DNA of 64,000 bases from Gammaproteobacteria bacterium (GCA_021773395.1 JAJFKB010000024.1:186001-250000), one strand, 5' to 3'. Shown: positions 19,917-29,966, counted from the stretch's first letter. Translations and numbers: made by a program. The notes: generated by a model not told the origin, from the letters alone.

Positions 19917-19969
19917 AACTTGGAGTCACTTCAGCATGGAGAGCAGCAGATCTGCTCGCCAGTTTAAAA

Positions 19970-20626
19970 TCAATTGTTAATGGTTAATGCTTGATGTGAA
20001 ATAATAATCTTAAGCGCGTCATCAATATCATCAACCAGCGTAATCAAATCCCGTTCCTGTTGATTGATACAGCCTTCTTTCATCAGCTTGTTTTCCAACC
20101 AATTGAGCAACCCCTCCCAATAATCACTGCCCACCAGGATGATCGGTATCTTGACTATTTTTTCAGTCTGCACCAGAGTTAAAGCCTCAAACAACTCATC
20201 GAGCGTACCGTAGCCTCCAGGAAAAATAACGAAGGCAACGGCATGTTTCACAAACATGTATTTACGCACAAAAAAATATCGGAAATTCAATGTAAGATCC
20301 TGAAATACGTTTGCCTTCTGCTCAGCGGGCAACTTAATATTAAGCCCGATTGATTCACCATCCCCGGGCTCATTTGCATTTAATGCCCCCTTATTGGCCG
20401 CCTCCATGATGCCAGGGCCACCACCGGTAATCACGGGGATACCTTGTTTGGCAATATTGTAGGCCAAGGTTTCGGCCTGCTGGAAGTAAGCTGACCCCTT
20501 ATGCAAACGAGCGCTACCAAATATAGTTACAGCACGGCTGAATTTGACCAGACTTTCTGTCCCATCTACCAGTTCAGACTGTATACGCAGCACTCTCCAG
20601 GCTTCCGGTACCTTGTTTTCATCCAT
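19970..20626 (-). CDS. LOG-family (TIGR00730-like) nucleotide phosphoribohydrolase
   Basis: Rossmann-fold protein of the LOG/lysine decarboxylase-like family, members of which cleave nucleoside 5'-monophosphates to base and ribose 5-phosphate. Signature motifs are GGGPGIMEAANKGA and PGGYGTLDELFEALTLVQT, which bind the phosphate and ribose. 218 aa from the ATG at 20626, chosen because CAGGAG lies 7 nt upstream; a more distal ATG at 20653 has no ribosome site. The natural substrate (AMP, CMP or cytokinin-type nucleotides) cannot be told. The name lysine decarboxylase often attached to such genes would be wrong. Confidence 0.85.
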   Translation of the reverse strand: MDENKVPEAWRVLRIQSELVDGTESLVKFSRAVTIFGSARLHKGSAYFQQAETLAYNIAKQGIPVITGGGPGIMEAANKGALNANEPGDGESIGLNIKLPAEQKANVFQDLTLNFRYFFVRKYMFVKHAVAFVIFPGGYGTLDELFEALTLVQTEKIVKIPIILVGSDYWEGLLNWLENKLMKEGCINQQERDLITLVDDIDDALKIIISHQALTINN

Positions 20627-20755
20627 CGAACTACTCCTGTTGCTATGCATCAACTGTCTTTCACCCAGTGTAATTCGATTTAGGCATCACTGCTAGAGGC
20701 TCAACCCCTTATTCGAATCTGCGCTCTACGTGATATCGTGCTGCTCTCATGCTAA

Positions 20756-20856
20756 GGAACCTCTGAATAACTCCTTAATGTCTCTGCGAGACCTGATAGC
20801 TTCATCTGCGGCATTAGAAACTTTGCTAAGGCAATAAGAAGTTATTCAGAGATTAC
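20756..20856. repeat. MITE-like element (family A), short copy
   Basis: About 101 bp with inverted ends (GGAACCTCTGAATAACT left; complement of GTAATCTCTGAATAACT right), flanked by CTAA on both sides as an apparent 4-bp target duplication. Inside are the family stretches TCTCTGCGAGACCTGA and GCTTCATCTGCGGC. This copy lacks the central ~100 bp found in the copies at 25088 and 27484. It ends 17 bp before the lexA -35 box. Confidence 0.8.
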
Positions 20857-20873
20857 CTAAATATGCGAATAAT

Positions 20874-20903
20874 TTGCACCCAGCCCGAACACCTGTATAT
20901 AAT
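20874..20903 (+). promoter_or_regulatory. lexA promoter (sigma-70)
   Basis: TTGCAC -35 and a perfect TATAAT -10 with 18-bp spacing. The -10 hexamer lies inside the first LexA box, so bound repressor would block polymerase. Leader of about 25 nt to the lexA ATG. Confidence 0.85.
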
Positions 20904-20925
20904 CACAGTCTGTACAAACATACAG
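20893..20925 (+). promoter_or_regulatory. Tandem LexA (SOS) boxes
   Basis: Two exact CTGT-N8-ACAG sites separated by one base: CTGTATATAATCACAG at 20893-20908 and CTGTACAAACATACAG at 20910-20925. They cover the -10 box and the start of transcription, giving autoregulation of lexA by the SOS response, as for the double site at E. coli lexA. Confidence 0.95.
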
Positions 20926-20935
20926 AGGACGAGCC

Positions 20936-21550
20936 ATGTTAAAGTTAACTCCGAGACAAAATGAAGTACTCGCCTGCATCAAAAACCATATTGAACAAAC
21001 CGGCTTTCCTCCAACACGCGCTGATATAGCCAAAGACCTGGGTTTTCGCTCTGCCAATGCCGCCGAGGATCACCTTAAAGCGCTCGCGCGCAAAGGTGCC
21101 ATCGAGATTGTCAGCAGTACTTCGCGGGGAATTCGCCTGTTATGTGAAATTGAGGAGGAACCGCAGGGTTTGCCTATAATCGGCCGTGTAGCGGCAGGCT
21201 CACCTCTTTTGGCACAGCAACATATCGAGAGCTATGCCAATATTCCCGCAAACTTTTTTTACCCCGAGGCCAACTATTTGCTCAAGGTCAAAGGGGATAG
21301 CATGATAGACGCGGGTATATTAGACGGCGACCTGGTAGCAGTCAGACAGAGTCGGGACGCTCATAATGGACAGATTGTGGTTGCTCGCATTGAAGAAGAG
21401 GTAACTGTCAAACGTTACCGCAAAGAGCGCAAACAGATCCTGTTATTGCCTGAAAACAAATCCTACGAACCCATTAAGGTCGACGAAAAAAGTACGGATT
21501 TTGCCATTGAAGGGCTGGTGGTGGGTGTCATCAGGGCTGATGTAAAATAA
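20936..21550 (+). CDS. lexA: LexA, SOS response repressor
   Basis: Transcriptional repressor of the SOS regulon that cleaves itself when RecA filaments form. 204 aa: winged-helix DNA-binding domain (residues 1-70, with [23 protein letters not shown] as recognition region), Ala87-Gly88 cleavage bond in GRVAAGS, catalytic Ser122 in GDSMID and Lys159 in VTVKRY. AGAGGA lies 7 nt before the ATG. In Pseudomonas lexA is followed by sulA; here the next gene is on the other strand and no sulA is visible, so lexA is probably monocistronic. Confidence 0.97.
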   Translation: MLKLTPRQNEVLACIKNHIEQTGFPPTRADIAKDLGFRSANAAEDHLKALARKGAIEIVSSTSRGIRLLCEIEEEPQGLPIIGRVAAGSPLLAQQHIESYANIPANFFYPEANYLLKVKGDSMIDAGILDGDLVAVRQSRDAHNGQIVVARIEEEVTVKRYRKERKQILLLPENKSYEPIKVDEKSTDFAIEGLVVGVIRADVK

Positions 21551-21691
21551 TTCGGGTTGTAGACACTGCTCGCCATTCAGTGCCAGCAATAAATATTGAT
21601 CCGCGTTAAAGCAAATAATGGGGAAGTAAATAGCAGGCCTGCAAGTAACCGCCCTGTAAATTACCGCAATAATTCAGTATAGAGTTCGGGT

Positions 21692-21946
21692 CTAATGCAG
21701 TGTGCGGGATAGTTCCTCTTCCGCGTCATATTCAAAATCATCATGATTGTCTTCCTGCATCTGTCCAACGATACGAATCCCGGTATTAATCATGGCTTTA
21801 GCAACATCGACATACTGTTCCTGGAGATAAAGTTTCACCTCATCAGAAAAACTGACACGCACCAACGGCTCTCCATCCCCATCAATACGCTGAAGAGCGA
21901 TTTCTCCATCTGCTAGTTCAACAATCTCATAATACGAATTGGACAT
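21692..21946 (-). CDS. Small conserved acidic protein next to topA
   Basis: 84-aa acidic soluble protein (YYEIVELADGEIALQRIDGDGEPL at the start, then VRVSFSDEV). I recall similar small proteins of unknown function between lexA and topA in Pseudomonas. No signal peptide, membrane segment or catalytic motif is seen. The N-terminal part could form a small beta sheet and the C-terminal part a helix (EVKLYLQEQYVDVAKAMI). It lies 126 bp downstream of topA on the same strand and may share its transcript. Confidence 0.65.
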   Translation of the reverse strand: MSNSYYEIVELADGEIALQRIDGDGEPLVRVSFSDEVKLYLQEQYVDVAKAMINTGIRIVGQMQEDNHDDFEYDAEEELSRTLH

Positions 21947-22072
21947 TAAATAGACTCTTTAGAATACAACTGTCTGCTATTCTAACATTTTTTGCAGACT
22001 CTGTTGACCCTAAAGACCGAAAATTATAAAACCGCTTTGCAACGCAAGCGCCCTTCCAGCCCTGTTCAATAT

Positions 22073-24721
22073 TTACTTTTTCTTCTTGGTTTTCACTGTG
22101 GTTTCCTGCTCTTGCCACTTGCCACCGCTGTAATACGCGCGCCAACCCGTTGCCTTTTTGTCCTTTTCGGTCATTACATATTGTTCTTTTGTCTTGCGAC
22201 TAAAACGTACGATCGCCTTTTCTCCCTGAGGATCCGTCACTGGCGCAGACAATAAAAAATGATATTTTGGGTCAATTTCATTCTTGTGCGGAATGAGTTC
22301 CTCCACTAATGGAGCCCTCGTCTCTCTATTCTTCGGAAATTTACTGGCAGCCAGAAATAATCCAGCGGCGCCATCACGTAAAATATAAGTATCATCCACC
22401 TTTTCGCAACTGAGTTCAGGCATAGGTACAGGATCCATTTTCGGTGGAGCCGCCTCACCACTTCTTAAGAGCTTTCTGGTATTTTTGCAATCCGCTGAAG
22501 TACAACCAAAATATTTCCCAAAACGGCCCGACTTCAACTGCATTTCGGCACCACATTTATCGCATTCAATAACGGGGCCTTCATAGCCCTTTATTTTAAA
22601 GCTACCTGACTCTACCTCATAGCCCGGACAATCTGGGTTATTACCACATATGTGCAACTTGCGTTCTTTATCAATCAGGTAGCTTTCCATGGCCGTGTCA
22701 CAGAATTTACAACGATGCTTGGTGCGCAATAACTTGGATTCGCCCTCTTCGTCCTTCTCGACATCGACAGCCTCTTCTCCCGACACCAGGTTAATGGTTT
22801 CCTTACAACGCTCTTTGGGTGGAAGGCCATATCCCGAACAGCCCAGGAATACGCCGGTACTGGCGGTTCTTATCTGCATATTGCGACTGCAGGCCGGACA
22901 TTTAATACTAGTTTCAGTTGGCGTATTGGCTCGCATGCCGTTTTCATCATTCTGCGCTGATTCCAATCGTTGAACAAAGTCTTCATAAAACTCATTTAAC
23001 ACCTGTTGCCAACCGACATGTCCATTGGCAATTTCATCCAGAGAATCCTCCATATTCGCGGTAAAACCATAATCCATCAAATGATCAAAATTTTCGGTTA
23101 GGCGATCAGTCACAATATCACCGATTTTTTCAGCATAAAAACGGCGGGTTTTAAGAGAAACATAGCCGCGATCCTGAATCGTTGAAATAATCGCCGCATA
23201 GGTTGATGGGCGGCCAATATCCCGCTTTTCCAATTCTTTAACCAGGCTAGCTTCGCTATAGCGCGCTGGCGGCTTTGTAAAATGCTGCTTAGGCAGCAAT
23301 TCAACCAGACTGAGAGAGTCACCAACAGCCAACTCAGGTAGAACGACATCATCGTCTTTTTTATTGATAGGCATTACTTTGAGGTACCCATCAAACTTTA
23401 GAATTCTACCCTTTGCTTTTAGCTCAAAATTCTCAGCCCGGACGGTTAACGTCGAGCTTAAAAATTCAGCACGAGGCATTTGGCATGCCACAAATTGACG
23501 CCAAATCAATTCATAAAGTCTCTCTGCATCGCGCTCCATGCTACTCAACTGGGTCGCCTTTACATTAACGTCCGAGGGGCGGATCGCCTCGTGCGCCTCT
23601 TGCGCACCTTCCTTTGAGCTATAGGAAATTGCTGTTTCCGGCAGATAGCGCTCACCAAAATTATCAACAATATAATCCCGACAAGCCGCCACCGCATCCA
23701 AGCTAAGGTTTGTGGAGTCAGTACGCATATACGTGATGTAGCCCGCCTCATAGAGCCGCTGTGCCATCATCATGGTTTTCTTTACGCTAAAGCCCAGTCG
23801 TGTGCTCGCTGCCTGCTGTAACGTGGAAGTTATAAACGGTGCGTTCGGTTTAGAGCTTGTGGGTTTATCCTGACGATCTGAAATCGCATAGTTTGCGCTT
23901 TTGAGTACCGACAGTGCGGCATCCGCTTGCTCTTTTGAGACTGGACGGAATACCTTATTATCCTGCTTCGCCACCTGAAACCTTACCAGGCTTTCTTCAT
24001 CGGGTTTTAAATCAGCATGCACCTCCCAGTACTCTTCTGGGTTAAAAGCCCGTATTTCCCGCTCTCGTTCGACAATAAGGCGCACGGCAACCGACTGTAC
24101 TCGTCCCGCTGACAATCCTCTGGCGACCTTCGACCATAGTAGTGGTGAGACCATAAAACCAACAACCCGATCCAGATAGCGCCGAGCATGCTGTGCATTC
24201 ACCCGGTTCAGATCCAGCTCAACCGGTTTCTCAAATGCACTGCGAATGGATTTCTTGGTTATCTCGTTAAAAATAACCCGCTTATATCTTGAATCATCGC
24301 CCCCAATCACCTGTTGTAAATGCCAGGCAATCGCTTCCCCCTCTCTATCCAAATCCGTTGCCAGGTAGATAGTGTCGGCATTTTGAGCCAAGCGTTGCAG
24401 CTCCTTAACAACTTTTTCTTTGCCAGGGAGAATTTGATAGCGAGCCTCCCAACCCTTTTCAGGATTGACGCCCATTCGGGCAATCAATTGATCTTTGGCT
24501 TTTTGTTTTTTATATTGCTCTTTCTTTTCTGGAGACATACTTCGTGTTTTCGCCGCCTCCTTGGCTCGCGCACTGGCATCGACTGGTTTTTTATCACCAC
24601 CGCTGACCGGCAAATCCCTAATATGACCAATGCTTGATTTGACGGCAAAATCATTGCCCAGATACTTATTTATTGTTTTCGCTTTTGCGGGTGACTCTAC
24701 AATAACCAAGGATTTAGCCAT
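22073..24721 (-). CDS. topA: DNA topoisomerase I
   Basis: Type IA topoisomerase that relaxes negative supercoils. 882 aa from the canonical start [17 protein letters not shown] (Toprim domain); an upstream in-frame GTG/ATG at 24763 would add 14 non-conserved residues. Active-site Tyr near residue 331 in [20 protein letters not shown] is the Toprim acidic motif. Three four-cysteine zinc ribbons follow at the C-terminus (CPAC...C...C; CKFC...C...C; CDKC...C...C), then a basic tail ending KTKKKK. Length and layout are typical of gammaproteobacterial TopA. Confidence 0.97.
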   Translation of the reverse strand: MAKSLVIVESPAKAKTINKYLGNDFAVKSSIGHIRDLPVSGGDKKPVDASARAKEAAKTRSMSPEKKEQYKKQKAKDQLIARMGVNPEKGWEARYQILPGKEKVVKELQRLAQNADTIYLATDLDREGEAIAWHLQQVIGGDDSRYKRVIFNEITKKSIRSAFEKPVELDLNRVNAQHARRYLDRVVGFMVSPLLWSKVARGLSAGRVQSVAVRLIVEREREIRAFNPEEYWEVHADLKPDEESLVRFQVAKQDNKVFRPVSKEQADAALSVLKSANYAISDRQDKPTSSKPNAPFITSTLQQAASTRLGFSVKKTMMMAQRLYEAGYITYMRTDSTNLSLDAVAACRDYIVDNFGERYLPETAISYSSKEGAQEAHEAIRPSDVNVKATQLSSMERDAERLYELIWRQFVACQMPRAEFLSSTLTVRAENFELKAKGRILKFDGYLKVMPINKKDDDVVLPELAVGDSLSLVELLPKQHFTKPPARYSEASLVKELEKRDIGRPSTYAAIISTIQDRGYVSLKTRRFYAEKIGDIVTDRLTENFDHLMDYGFTANMEDSLDEIANGHVGWQQVLNEFYEDFVQRLESAQNDENGMRANTPTETSIKCPACSRNMQIRTASTGVFLGCSGYGLPPKERCKETINLVSGEEAVDVEKDEEGESKLLRTKHRCKFCDTAMESYLIDKERKLHICGNNPDCPGYEVESGSFKIKGYEGPVIECDKCGAEMQLKSGRFGKYFGCTSADCKNTRKLLRSGEAAPPKMDPVPMPELSCEKVDDTYILRDGAAGLFLAASKFPKNRETRAPLVEELIPHKNEIDPKYHFLLSAPVTDPQGEKAIVRFSRKTKEQYVMTEKDKKATGWRAYYSGGKWQEQETTVKTKKKK

Positions 24722-25087
24722 ATGATGATGATCTTCTCTAAGTGCTGTGAACCAGAGTCTCAATCCAGACCCCGACTAAGTAGCGGCTTTATCGCCTTCA
24801 AAGCAGCGCATCCTATTGCAATTATTCCGACTTTGAAAATCAGGAATAGCCAATAATTAAAAAATAGCTGCCTTTTTTGCGTTTTATCAATACATAAAAT
24901 ACAAAAAAAGATCGGACGCGCTGCCGTTTTTTGCTGGCTATTCCCTAGCCAGTCCTTTTTTAGCTTATGCCAGCTTGGAATAAGAACACAATAAAAATAT
25001 GGATTTTTCATATTATCAATTTCATTAAGCAAACCCCAAGACCTAGAACTCGTGTTGCAGGATGCTGTCCATAGGAGTAAGTTCTTG
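24722..25087. other. A/T-rich intergenic region upstream of topA
   Basis: Holds the topA promoter region and runs up to the repeat at 25088. It is rich in A and T tracts. A 90-codon minus-strand open frame (24760-25032) has poor composition (many Phe, Lys, Ile) and no ribosome site, so I do not call it. No clear -35/-10 pair was fixed. Confidence 0.35.
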
Positions 25088-25290
25088 GGAACTTCTGATT
25101 AACTTCTTGATCCCTCTGGCGTACGGAGCGTTTGTAGATCAAGACGGCTTTGTGCAGTAATGTCCAGACCTTGCAAACAAAGCCAACGTAGAGCTATGAA
25201 TGCCCTGTAAGCCCCGGAGGGCGAGGCCTGAAAGCTTCATCTGCGGCGTTAGAAATTTTGCTAAGGCATTAAGAAGTTATTCAGCGGTTC
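25088..25290 (+). repeat. MITE-like element (family A), middle-length copy
   Basis: About 203 bp, with ends GGAACTTCTGATTAACTTC and the complement of GAACCGCTGAATAACTTC. CTTG occurs directly on both sides (25084-25087, 25291-25294). The interior is shared with the copy at 27484 over more than 150 bp, including TGTCCAGACCTTGCAAACAA and GAAAGCTTCATCTGCGGCG, in the same orientation. It ends 28 bp before the nfeD start. Confidence 0.82.
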
Positions 25291-25318
25291 CTTGCGTATA
25301 TATGACCTGGCAAGACCG

Positions 25319-26731
25319 ATGAAGGGATCAGTACTTCGATTTTTATCGATACTCATTTTACCACTTTTGGGCGTCGCCTTGAGCAACCCATTGTTAGCCG
25401 CTGAACGCTTAATCAGCAAAGTACATGTGCTCACGACCAAAGGCGCAATTGGCCCAGCTACCAGCGACTATATCGTTCGAGGAATTGAACAGGCTACTCA
25501 GGAAGGGGCGCACATGCTGGTACTGCAGCTGGATACGCCCGGAGGTCTTGATAAATCAATGCGCACTATTATCCAGGCAATTTTGCAGTCCGAGATTCCC
25601 ATCGCTACCTATATAACACCTAGAGGGGCAAGAGCCGCCAGCGCTGGAACCTATATACTCTACGCTTCTCATATTGCCGCAATGGCACCCGCCACCAACC
25701 TTGGCGCTGCAACACCGGTGCAGATTGGGGCGCCCTCTATGCCTGGCAGCCCAAGCCCAAACCCTTCCGACGAACAAGAATCAAGTAAAACCGGGAAACA
25801 ACAAAGCATCGACCAGAAATCAACCCTGGAACGCAAGCAAATCAACGACGCTACCGCCTATATCCGAGGGCTTGCCGAAATGCACAACAGGAATATTGAA
25901 TGGGCAGAACAGGCTGTGCGTGCCGCCGTGAGTCTGACCGCCTCAGATGCGCTGAAAAACAAGGTTATCGACCTGATCGCCTCAGACCTTCAGGATCTTC
26001 TTAATCAAATAGATGGACGTGAAGTTAAAGTGCAGGATCAGCTGTTTACGCTGATGATAAGAAATCCACAATTAGTAGAGGTCAAAGCTGATTGGCGTAA
26101 TGAATTTTTAGCTACTATTACCGACCCAAACGTGGCCTACATACTCATGCTAATTGGCATCTACGGATTTATTCTTGAGTTTTATAACCCGGGCATGGGA
26201 GTCCCAGGGATTAGCGGCGCTATCTGTCTACTGATCGCTTTGTATGCGTTCCAGGTATTGCCCATCAACTATGCAGGTATTGGGCTCCTCTTATTGGGAC
26301 TGGCATTGATGGTTGCAGAAGCATTTGCCCCCAGTTTTGGCGTACTGGGAATTGGCGGGGTGGTTGCCTTCGTCTTTGGCTCAATTATTCTGATGGACAC
26401 GGATATACCCGCATTTCAAATTGCATTACCGCTGATTGCAGCGCTGGGACTACTATCAACTCTGGTGTTGATTGTGATTGCACGATTGCTCATCAGAACG
26501 CGCCAGCAAAAAACTGTCAGTGGCACTGAAGCCATGATTGGAGACACGGTCACGGTGGAGCAGTACAGCGAGGGTCAGGGCAAAGTCTGGTTACATGGCG
26601 AACTTTGGAATGCCTACGGCCCTGACGTCCTGCAACAAGGGGATCAAGCAACTATTGTGGATGTAAACGGCCTTAATCTGGAATTAGCGGCCGCCGGATC
26701 TAAATCAGTTAAAAGGGGGGAGGACCAATGA
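25319..26731 (+). CDS. NfeD-family ClpP-class membrane protease
   Basis: Membrane-bound serine protease of the long NfeD (NfeD1b) type, which pairs with a stomatin/slipin and takes part in membrane quality control. Signal peptide ([20 protein letters not shown]), then a ClpP/SppA-like periplasmic domain with [14 protein letters not shown] and the nucleophile Ser108 in [10 protein letters not shown]. About five C-terminal helices and a small OB-fold domain follow ([20 protein letters not shown]). 470 aa from the ATG at 25319; a TTG at 25292 would start inside the repeat element and has no ribosome site. Overlaps the slipin start (ATGA). Confidence 0.9.
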   Translation: MKGSVLRFLSILILPLLGVALSNPLLAAERLISKVHVLTTKGAIGPATSDYIVRGIEQATQEGAHMLVLQLDTPGGLDKSMRTIIQAILQSEIPIATYITPRGARAASAGTYILYASHIAAMAPATNLGAATPVQIGAPSMPGSPSPNPSDEQESSKTGKQQSIDQKSTLERKQINDATAYIRGLAEMHNRNIEWAEQAVRAAVSLTASDALKNKVIDLIASDLQDLLNQIDGREVKVQDQLFTLMIRNPQLVEVKADWRNEFLATITDPNVAYILMLIGIYGFILEFYNPGMGVPGISGAICLLIALYAFQVLPINYAGIGLLLLGLALMVAEAFAPSFGVLGIGGVVAFVFGSIILMDTDIPAFQIALPLIAALGLLSTLVLIVIARLLIRTRQQKTVSGTEAMIGDTVTVEQYSEGQGKVWLHGELWNAYGPDVLQQGDQATIVDVNGLNLELAAAGSKSVKRGEDQ

Positions 26732-27483
26732 ACTACTTCGTACTGGCTATGATATTTGGTGCATTTATCATCGTTGTGAACCTGTTTCGCGTAATGCGTG
26801 AATACGAACGCGGCGTGGTTTTCCTACTGGGTCGATTCTACAAAGTCAAAGGCCCGGGTCTTATCGTTATCATTCCGATGATTCAACAAATGGTTCGGGT
26901 AGATCTGCGGACTATTGTACTGGATGTCCCCACGCAGGATGTCATCTCAAGGGATAACGTGTCGGTTAAAGTCAACGCTGTGATCTACTATCGCGTCGTC
27001 GACCCACAGAATGCGATCATCAATGTGGAAAACTTCCACGACGCGACCAGCCAACTGGCGCAGACTACACTTCGCTCTGTTCTGGGACAGCACGAACTTG
27101 ACGAAATGCTCGCCTCCAGAGAAAAGTTAAACACCGATATTCAGACCATTCTGGACAAGCAGACCGATGTGTGGGGCATTAAAGTTATCAATGTTGAAAT
27201 CAAGCACGTGGATCTCGACGAGAGCATGATACGCGCAATCGCCAAACAGGCCGAAGCAGAGCGTGAACGCCGCGCAAAAGTGATACATGCGGAGGGCGAG
27301 CTGCAGGCCTCTCATAAACTGCTGGAAGCCGCGCAAACACTCGCTCAACAGGAACAGGCATTACAGTTGCGCTACCTGCAGACGCTAACTGAGATCGCGG
27401 GAGAACACAGCAATACTATTGTCTTCCCCTTCCCTATCGATCTGTTAAAACAACTGCGCAACAAGGTGCCTCCGGAGAGCTAG
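26728..27483 (+). CDS. Slipin (stomatin/prohibitin-family SPFH protein)
   Basis: 251-aa SPFH protein, partner of the NfeD protease encoded just upstream (4-bp ATGA overlap, so translationally coupled; GGGGAGGA ribosome site). N-terminal membrane helix (residues 2-22), SPFH domain with [12 protein letters not shown] and the [20 protein letters not shown] stretch, then a helical oligomerisation region ([20 protein letters not shown]). Slipins form membrane scaffolds and confine proteases. The TAG stop lies within the CTAG flank of the following repeat element. Confidence 0.93.
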   Translation: MNYFVLAMIFGAFIIVVNLFRVMREYERGVVFLLGRFYKVKGPGLIVIIPMIQQMVRVDLRTIVLDVPTQDVISRDNVSVKVNAVIYYRVVDPQNAIINVENFHDATSQLAQTTLRSVLGQHELDEMLASREKLNTDIQTILDKQTDVWGIKVINVEIKHVDLDESMIRAIAKQAEAERERRAKVIHAEGELQASHKLLEAAQTLAQQEQALQLRYLQTLTEIAGEHSNTIVFPFPIDLLKQLRNKVPPES

Positions 27484-27744
27484 GGGACCTCTGAAAAACT
27501 CCTTGATATCTCTGGCTCACAGGGCGTTTGTAGATCAAGGCGGCTTTGCGCAGCAATGTCCAGACCTTGCAAACAAAGCCAAGGCAGAGCCAGGAATGCT
27601 CTGTAGCCCCGCTGGGCGAGGCCTGAAAGCTTCATCTGCGGCGTTAGAAACTTTGCTAAGGCAATAAGCATTAGCGGCAGTTCCTGCCTTGCAGCTAATG
27701 CTTTCAGGTCTCGCAGAGACATTAAGGAGTTTTTCAGAGGTTCC
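27484..27744 (+). repeat. MITE-like element (family A), long copy with nested hairpin
   Basis: About 261 bp flanked by CTAG on both sides (27480-27483, 27745-27748). Terminal inverted repeats of roughly 24 bp, GGGACCTCTGAAAAACTCC against GGAACCTCTGAAAAACTCC. Contains an extra internal palindrome, AGCATTAGC ... GCTAATGCT (27668-27702), absent from the other two copies. In direct orientation with the copy at 25088, so the two bracket nfeD-slipin. Translated frames across it are not genes. Confidence 0.85.
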
Positions 27745-27909
27745 CTAGGCACAAAGTTTTCAGGTGTGCGTCAAAACTGACACTCAAACCGGAAATCTGC
27801 CAGGTGCATAATAAATGCCGGTGATTTTATTTTCAGCTGATATACAAGCGCCACCCTAAACACTTATACTTTGCGCCTTATCAAAGCCGATATAGCAAGC
27901 GCTAGATGT

Positions 27910-28857
27910 ATGACAAAGTATGAATTAATACGTACCGCTGTTGTGGGCGTCGGATATCTTGGAAAATTTCACGCCGAGAAGTATGCCGCCATCCCCGATT
28001 GCCAACTGGTTGCCGTTGCCGACAGCAACTTTGCGCAAGCAAAAGAGGTCGCCCGTAGACTCAAGGTCGATGCTGTAGAAAACTATAGCGAGTTACTGGA
28101 TCAGGTAGATGCAGTCAGTATTGTCACTCCTACCAGTATTCACTATGAAACCGCATCAGCTTTCCTGAACCGTGGCATACATGTACTGGTCGAAAAGCCC
28201 ATTACCACCACGGTTGAACAGGCGCAGCAGCTAGTCGACGCGGCCAGGGCGAACAATTGTATTCTGCAGGTCGGGCACCTTGAACGCTTTAACGCAGCCA
28301 TGCTTGACCTGGATCGAGTATTAACCACGCCAAAGTTTATCGAAACACACAGACTGGCCCCATATAAACCCCGTGCTACCGATGTGGATGTGATACTGGA
28401 TCTTATGATTCATGATATCGATATCATTCTGTCCATCGCACATGCGGATTTAGTTGATATTGCGGTAAGTGGAACCAGCGTACTATCCAACCAGACTGAT
28501 ATTGCCAATGCCCGTCTGACTTTTGCCAATGGTTGCGTTGCGAACGTAACCGCCAGTCGTATCAGTTTAAAAACTGAACGGAAAATGCGTATCTTTCAAA
28601 CTGATGCCTATATATCAATCGACTTTCAAAACCGTATCTTCAGCTATCACCGAAAAGGCGATGGCGAAATGTTCCCAGGCGTCCCTAATATTGATAGCAA
28701 AGAAACCATTTATGAGGATGGCGACGCACTGCTCGCTGAAATTACCGATTTCGTTCGATGCATAAAAAGCCAGGAACAACCTTTGGTTTCAGGACTGGAA
28801 GGGCTTAAGGCCTTACAAACGGCGACACAGATTAGAGAACTTTTAAATCGATCTTAA
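27910..28857 (+). CDS. Gfo/Idh/MocA-family nucleotide-sugar dehydrogenase, GnnA-like
   Basis: NAD-dependent oxidoreductase (315 aa) likely to oxidise C3 of UDP-N-acetylglucosamine or a related UDP-sugar. Rossmann motif VVGVGYLGKFHAEKYA at the start, then VEKPITTTVEQAQQ and VGHLERFN. Further on come HRLAPYKPRATDVDVILDL and MIHDIDIILS, stretches I associate with GnnA-type enzymes (UDP-GlcNAc to the 3-keto sugar for amide-linked lipid A). The next gene is a PLP aminotransferase 14 bp downstream, the expected second step. Alternatives are WbpB-like enzymes for O-antigen sugars. The start is taken at MTKYELIR; an upstream TTG at 27871 is unlikely. Confidence 0.78.
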   Translation: MTKYELIRTAVVGVGYLGKFHAEKYAAIPDCQLVAVADSNFAQAKEVARRLKVDAVENYSELLDQVDAVSIVTPTSIHYETASAFLNRGIHVLVEKPITTTVEQAQQLVDAARANNCILQVGHLERFNAAMLDLDRVLTTPKFIETHRLAPYKPRATDVDVILDLMIHDIDIILSIAHADLVDIAVSGTSVLSNQTDIANARLTFANGCVANVTASRISLKTERKMRIFQTDAYISIDFQNRIFSYHRKGDGEMFPGVPNIDSKETIYEDGDALLAEITDFVRCIKSQEQPLVSGLEGLKALQTATQIRELLNRS

Positions 28858-28871
28858 GGAATACAACTTAT

Positions 28872-29966
28872 ATGATTCCAATGGTGGACCTGAAACAACA
28901 ATACCAGGACCTGAAACACGAAATAGATCAGGGTATAGACGAGGCGTTAACAAACTGTCACTTCATCCTTGGCCCTAATGTCAGCGCCTTTGAATCAGAA
29001 GCCAAAGAGTACCTGGGCACAGATTTCGCCATCGGTTGCGCCTCTGGCACCGATGCTTTGCATCTTGCGCTGCTAGCCAACGGTGTTGGTCCCGGCGACG
29101 AAGTTATTACCACAGCCTTTACTTTTATAGCAACGGCAGAGGCAATTGCCTACGTCGGCGCAACACCCGTTTTTGTTGATATATGTCCCGATACTTTCAA
29201 TATAGATCTGGACCTTGTAGAGCAGGCGATAACATCAGCGACCAAAGCAATATTGCCCGTCCATCTGTTCGGCCAACCGGTAGATATGATCCGCCTTCAG
29301 GCATTGTGCGAAGATCGGGGACTGCTATTAATTGAAGACTGTGCGCAGTCATTCGGCAGTAAAGTTAAAGGGAAAATGACGGGCAGTTATGGCGATTGCG
29401 GCTGCTACAGCTTTTTTCCCAGTAAAAACTTAGGCTGCTACGGTGACGGCGGGATGATCACTACTAACTCCGAACAGGTTGCCGAACGACTCAATATGCT
29501 GCGTAATCACGGCAGCAAAGAACGCTACCATCACGACATAATTGGTTTTAATAGTCGTCTGGATGAAATTCAGGCTGTTGTGCTTCGCGCGAAGCTTAAT
29601 CATATCGATAATTATAATCACAAACGTTATAAGGTGGCTCAACAGTACAATCTTTTACTTGCTAAAACCAAGGTGATTACGCCTCACGAAGACAAGGTTG
29701 GGAATCACGTTTTCCATCAATATACCACGTTGATGCCCAACCGAGAGAAAGTGATGCAGCACCTGCAGCAGCAGGGCATTTCATGTGCCGTTTATTATCC
29801 AATACCCTTGCACCAACAGAAGGTATTTGGGGGAACATATACTCCGAGCCTCCCGGTTACAGAAGATATTGCTTCGCGCTGCCTGTCTTTACCAATCTAT
29901 CCGGAACTGGAGAGTCAGCAGATCGAACGTATCGTTAACGCAGTTCTGGAAGCTTTGGACGAATAG
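28872..29966 (+). CDS. DegT/DnrJ/EryC1-family sugar aminotransferase, GnnB/WbpE-like
   Basis: PLP-dependent transaminase (364 aa) that would convert a 3-keto UDP-sugar made by the preceding gene product to a 3-amino sugar. The PLP-binding Lys185 lies in FFPSKNLG, preceded by IEDCAQSFGSK (Asp156 contacts the pyridine ring). The opening MVDLKQQYQDLKHEID and FILGPNVSAFESEAKEYLG are typical of the WbpE/GnnB branch. AAGGA lies upstream of the ATG. The pair sits apart from any O-antigen or lpx cluster in this window, so the final product (lipid A, O-antigen or exopolysaccharide) is open. Confidence 0.85.
   Translation: MIPMVDLKQQYQDLKHEIDQGIDEALTNCHFILGPNVSAFESEAKEYLGTDFAIGCASGTDALHLALLANGVGPGDEVITTAFTFIATAEAIAYVGATPVFVDICPDTFNIDLDLVEQAITSATKAILPVHLFGQPVDMIRLQALCEDRGLLLIEDCAQSFGSKVKGKMTGSYGDCGCYSFFPSKNLGCYGDGGMITTNSEQVAERLNMLRNHGSKERYHHDIIGFNSRLDEIQAVVLRAKLNHIDNYNHKRYKVAQQYNLLLAKTKVITPHEDKVGNHVFHQYTTLMPNREKVMQHLQQQGISCAVYYPIPLHQQKVFGGTYTPSLPVTEDIASRCLSLPIYPELESQQIERIVNAVLEALDE

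Noticed and set aside
24760-25032. 90-codon minus-strand open frame upstream of topA
   Set aside because: Low-complexity composition from an A/T-rich stretch, no ribosome site, no recognisable domain.
27480-27752. 90-codon minus-strand open frame after the slipin gene
   Set aside because: It lies wholly in a MITE-like repeat, spanning both terminal inverted repeats.
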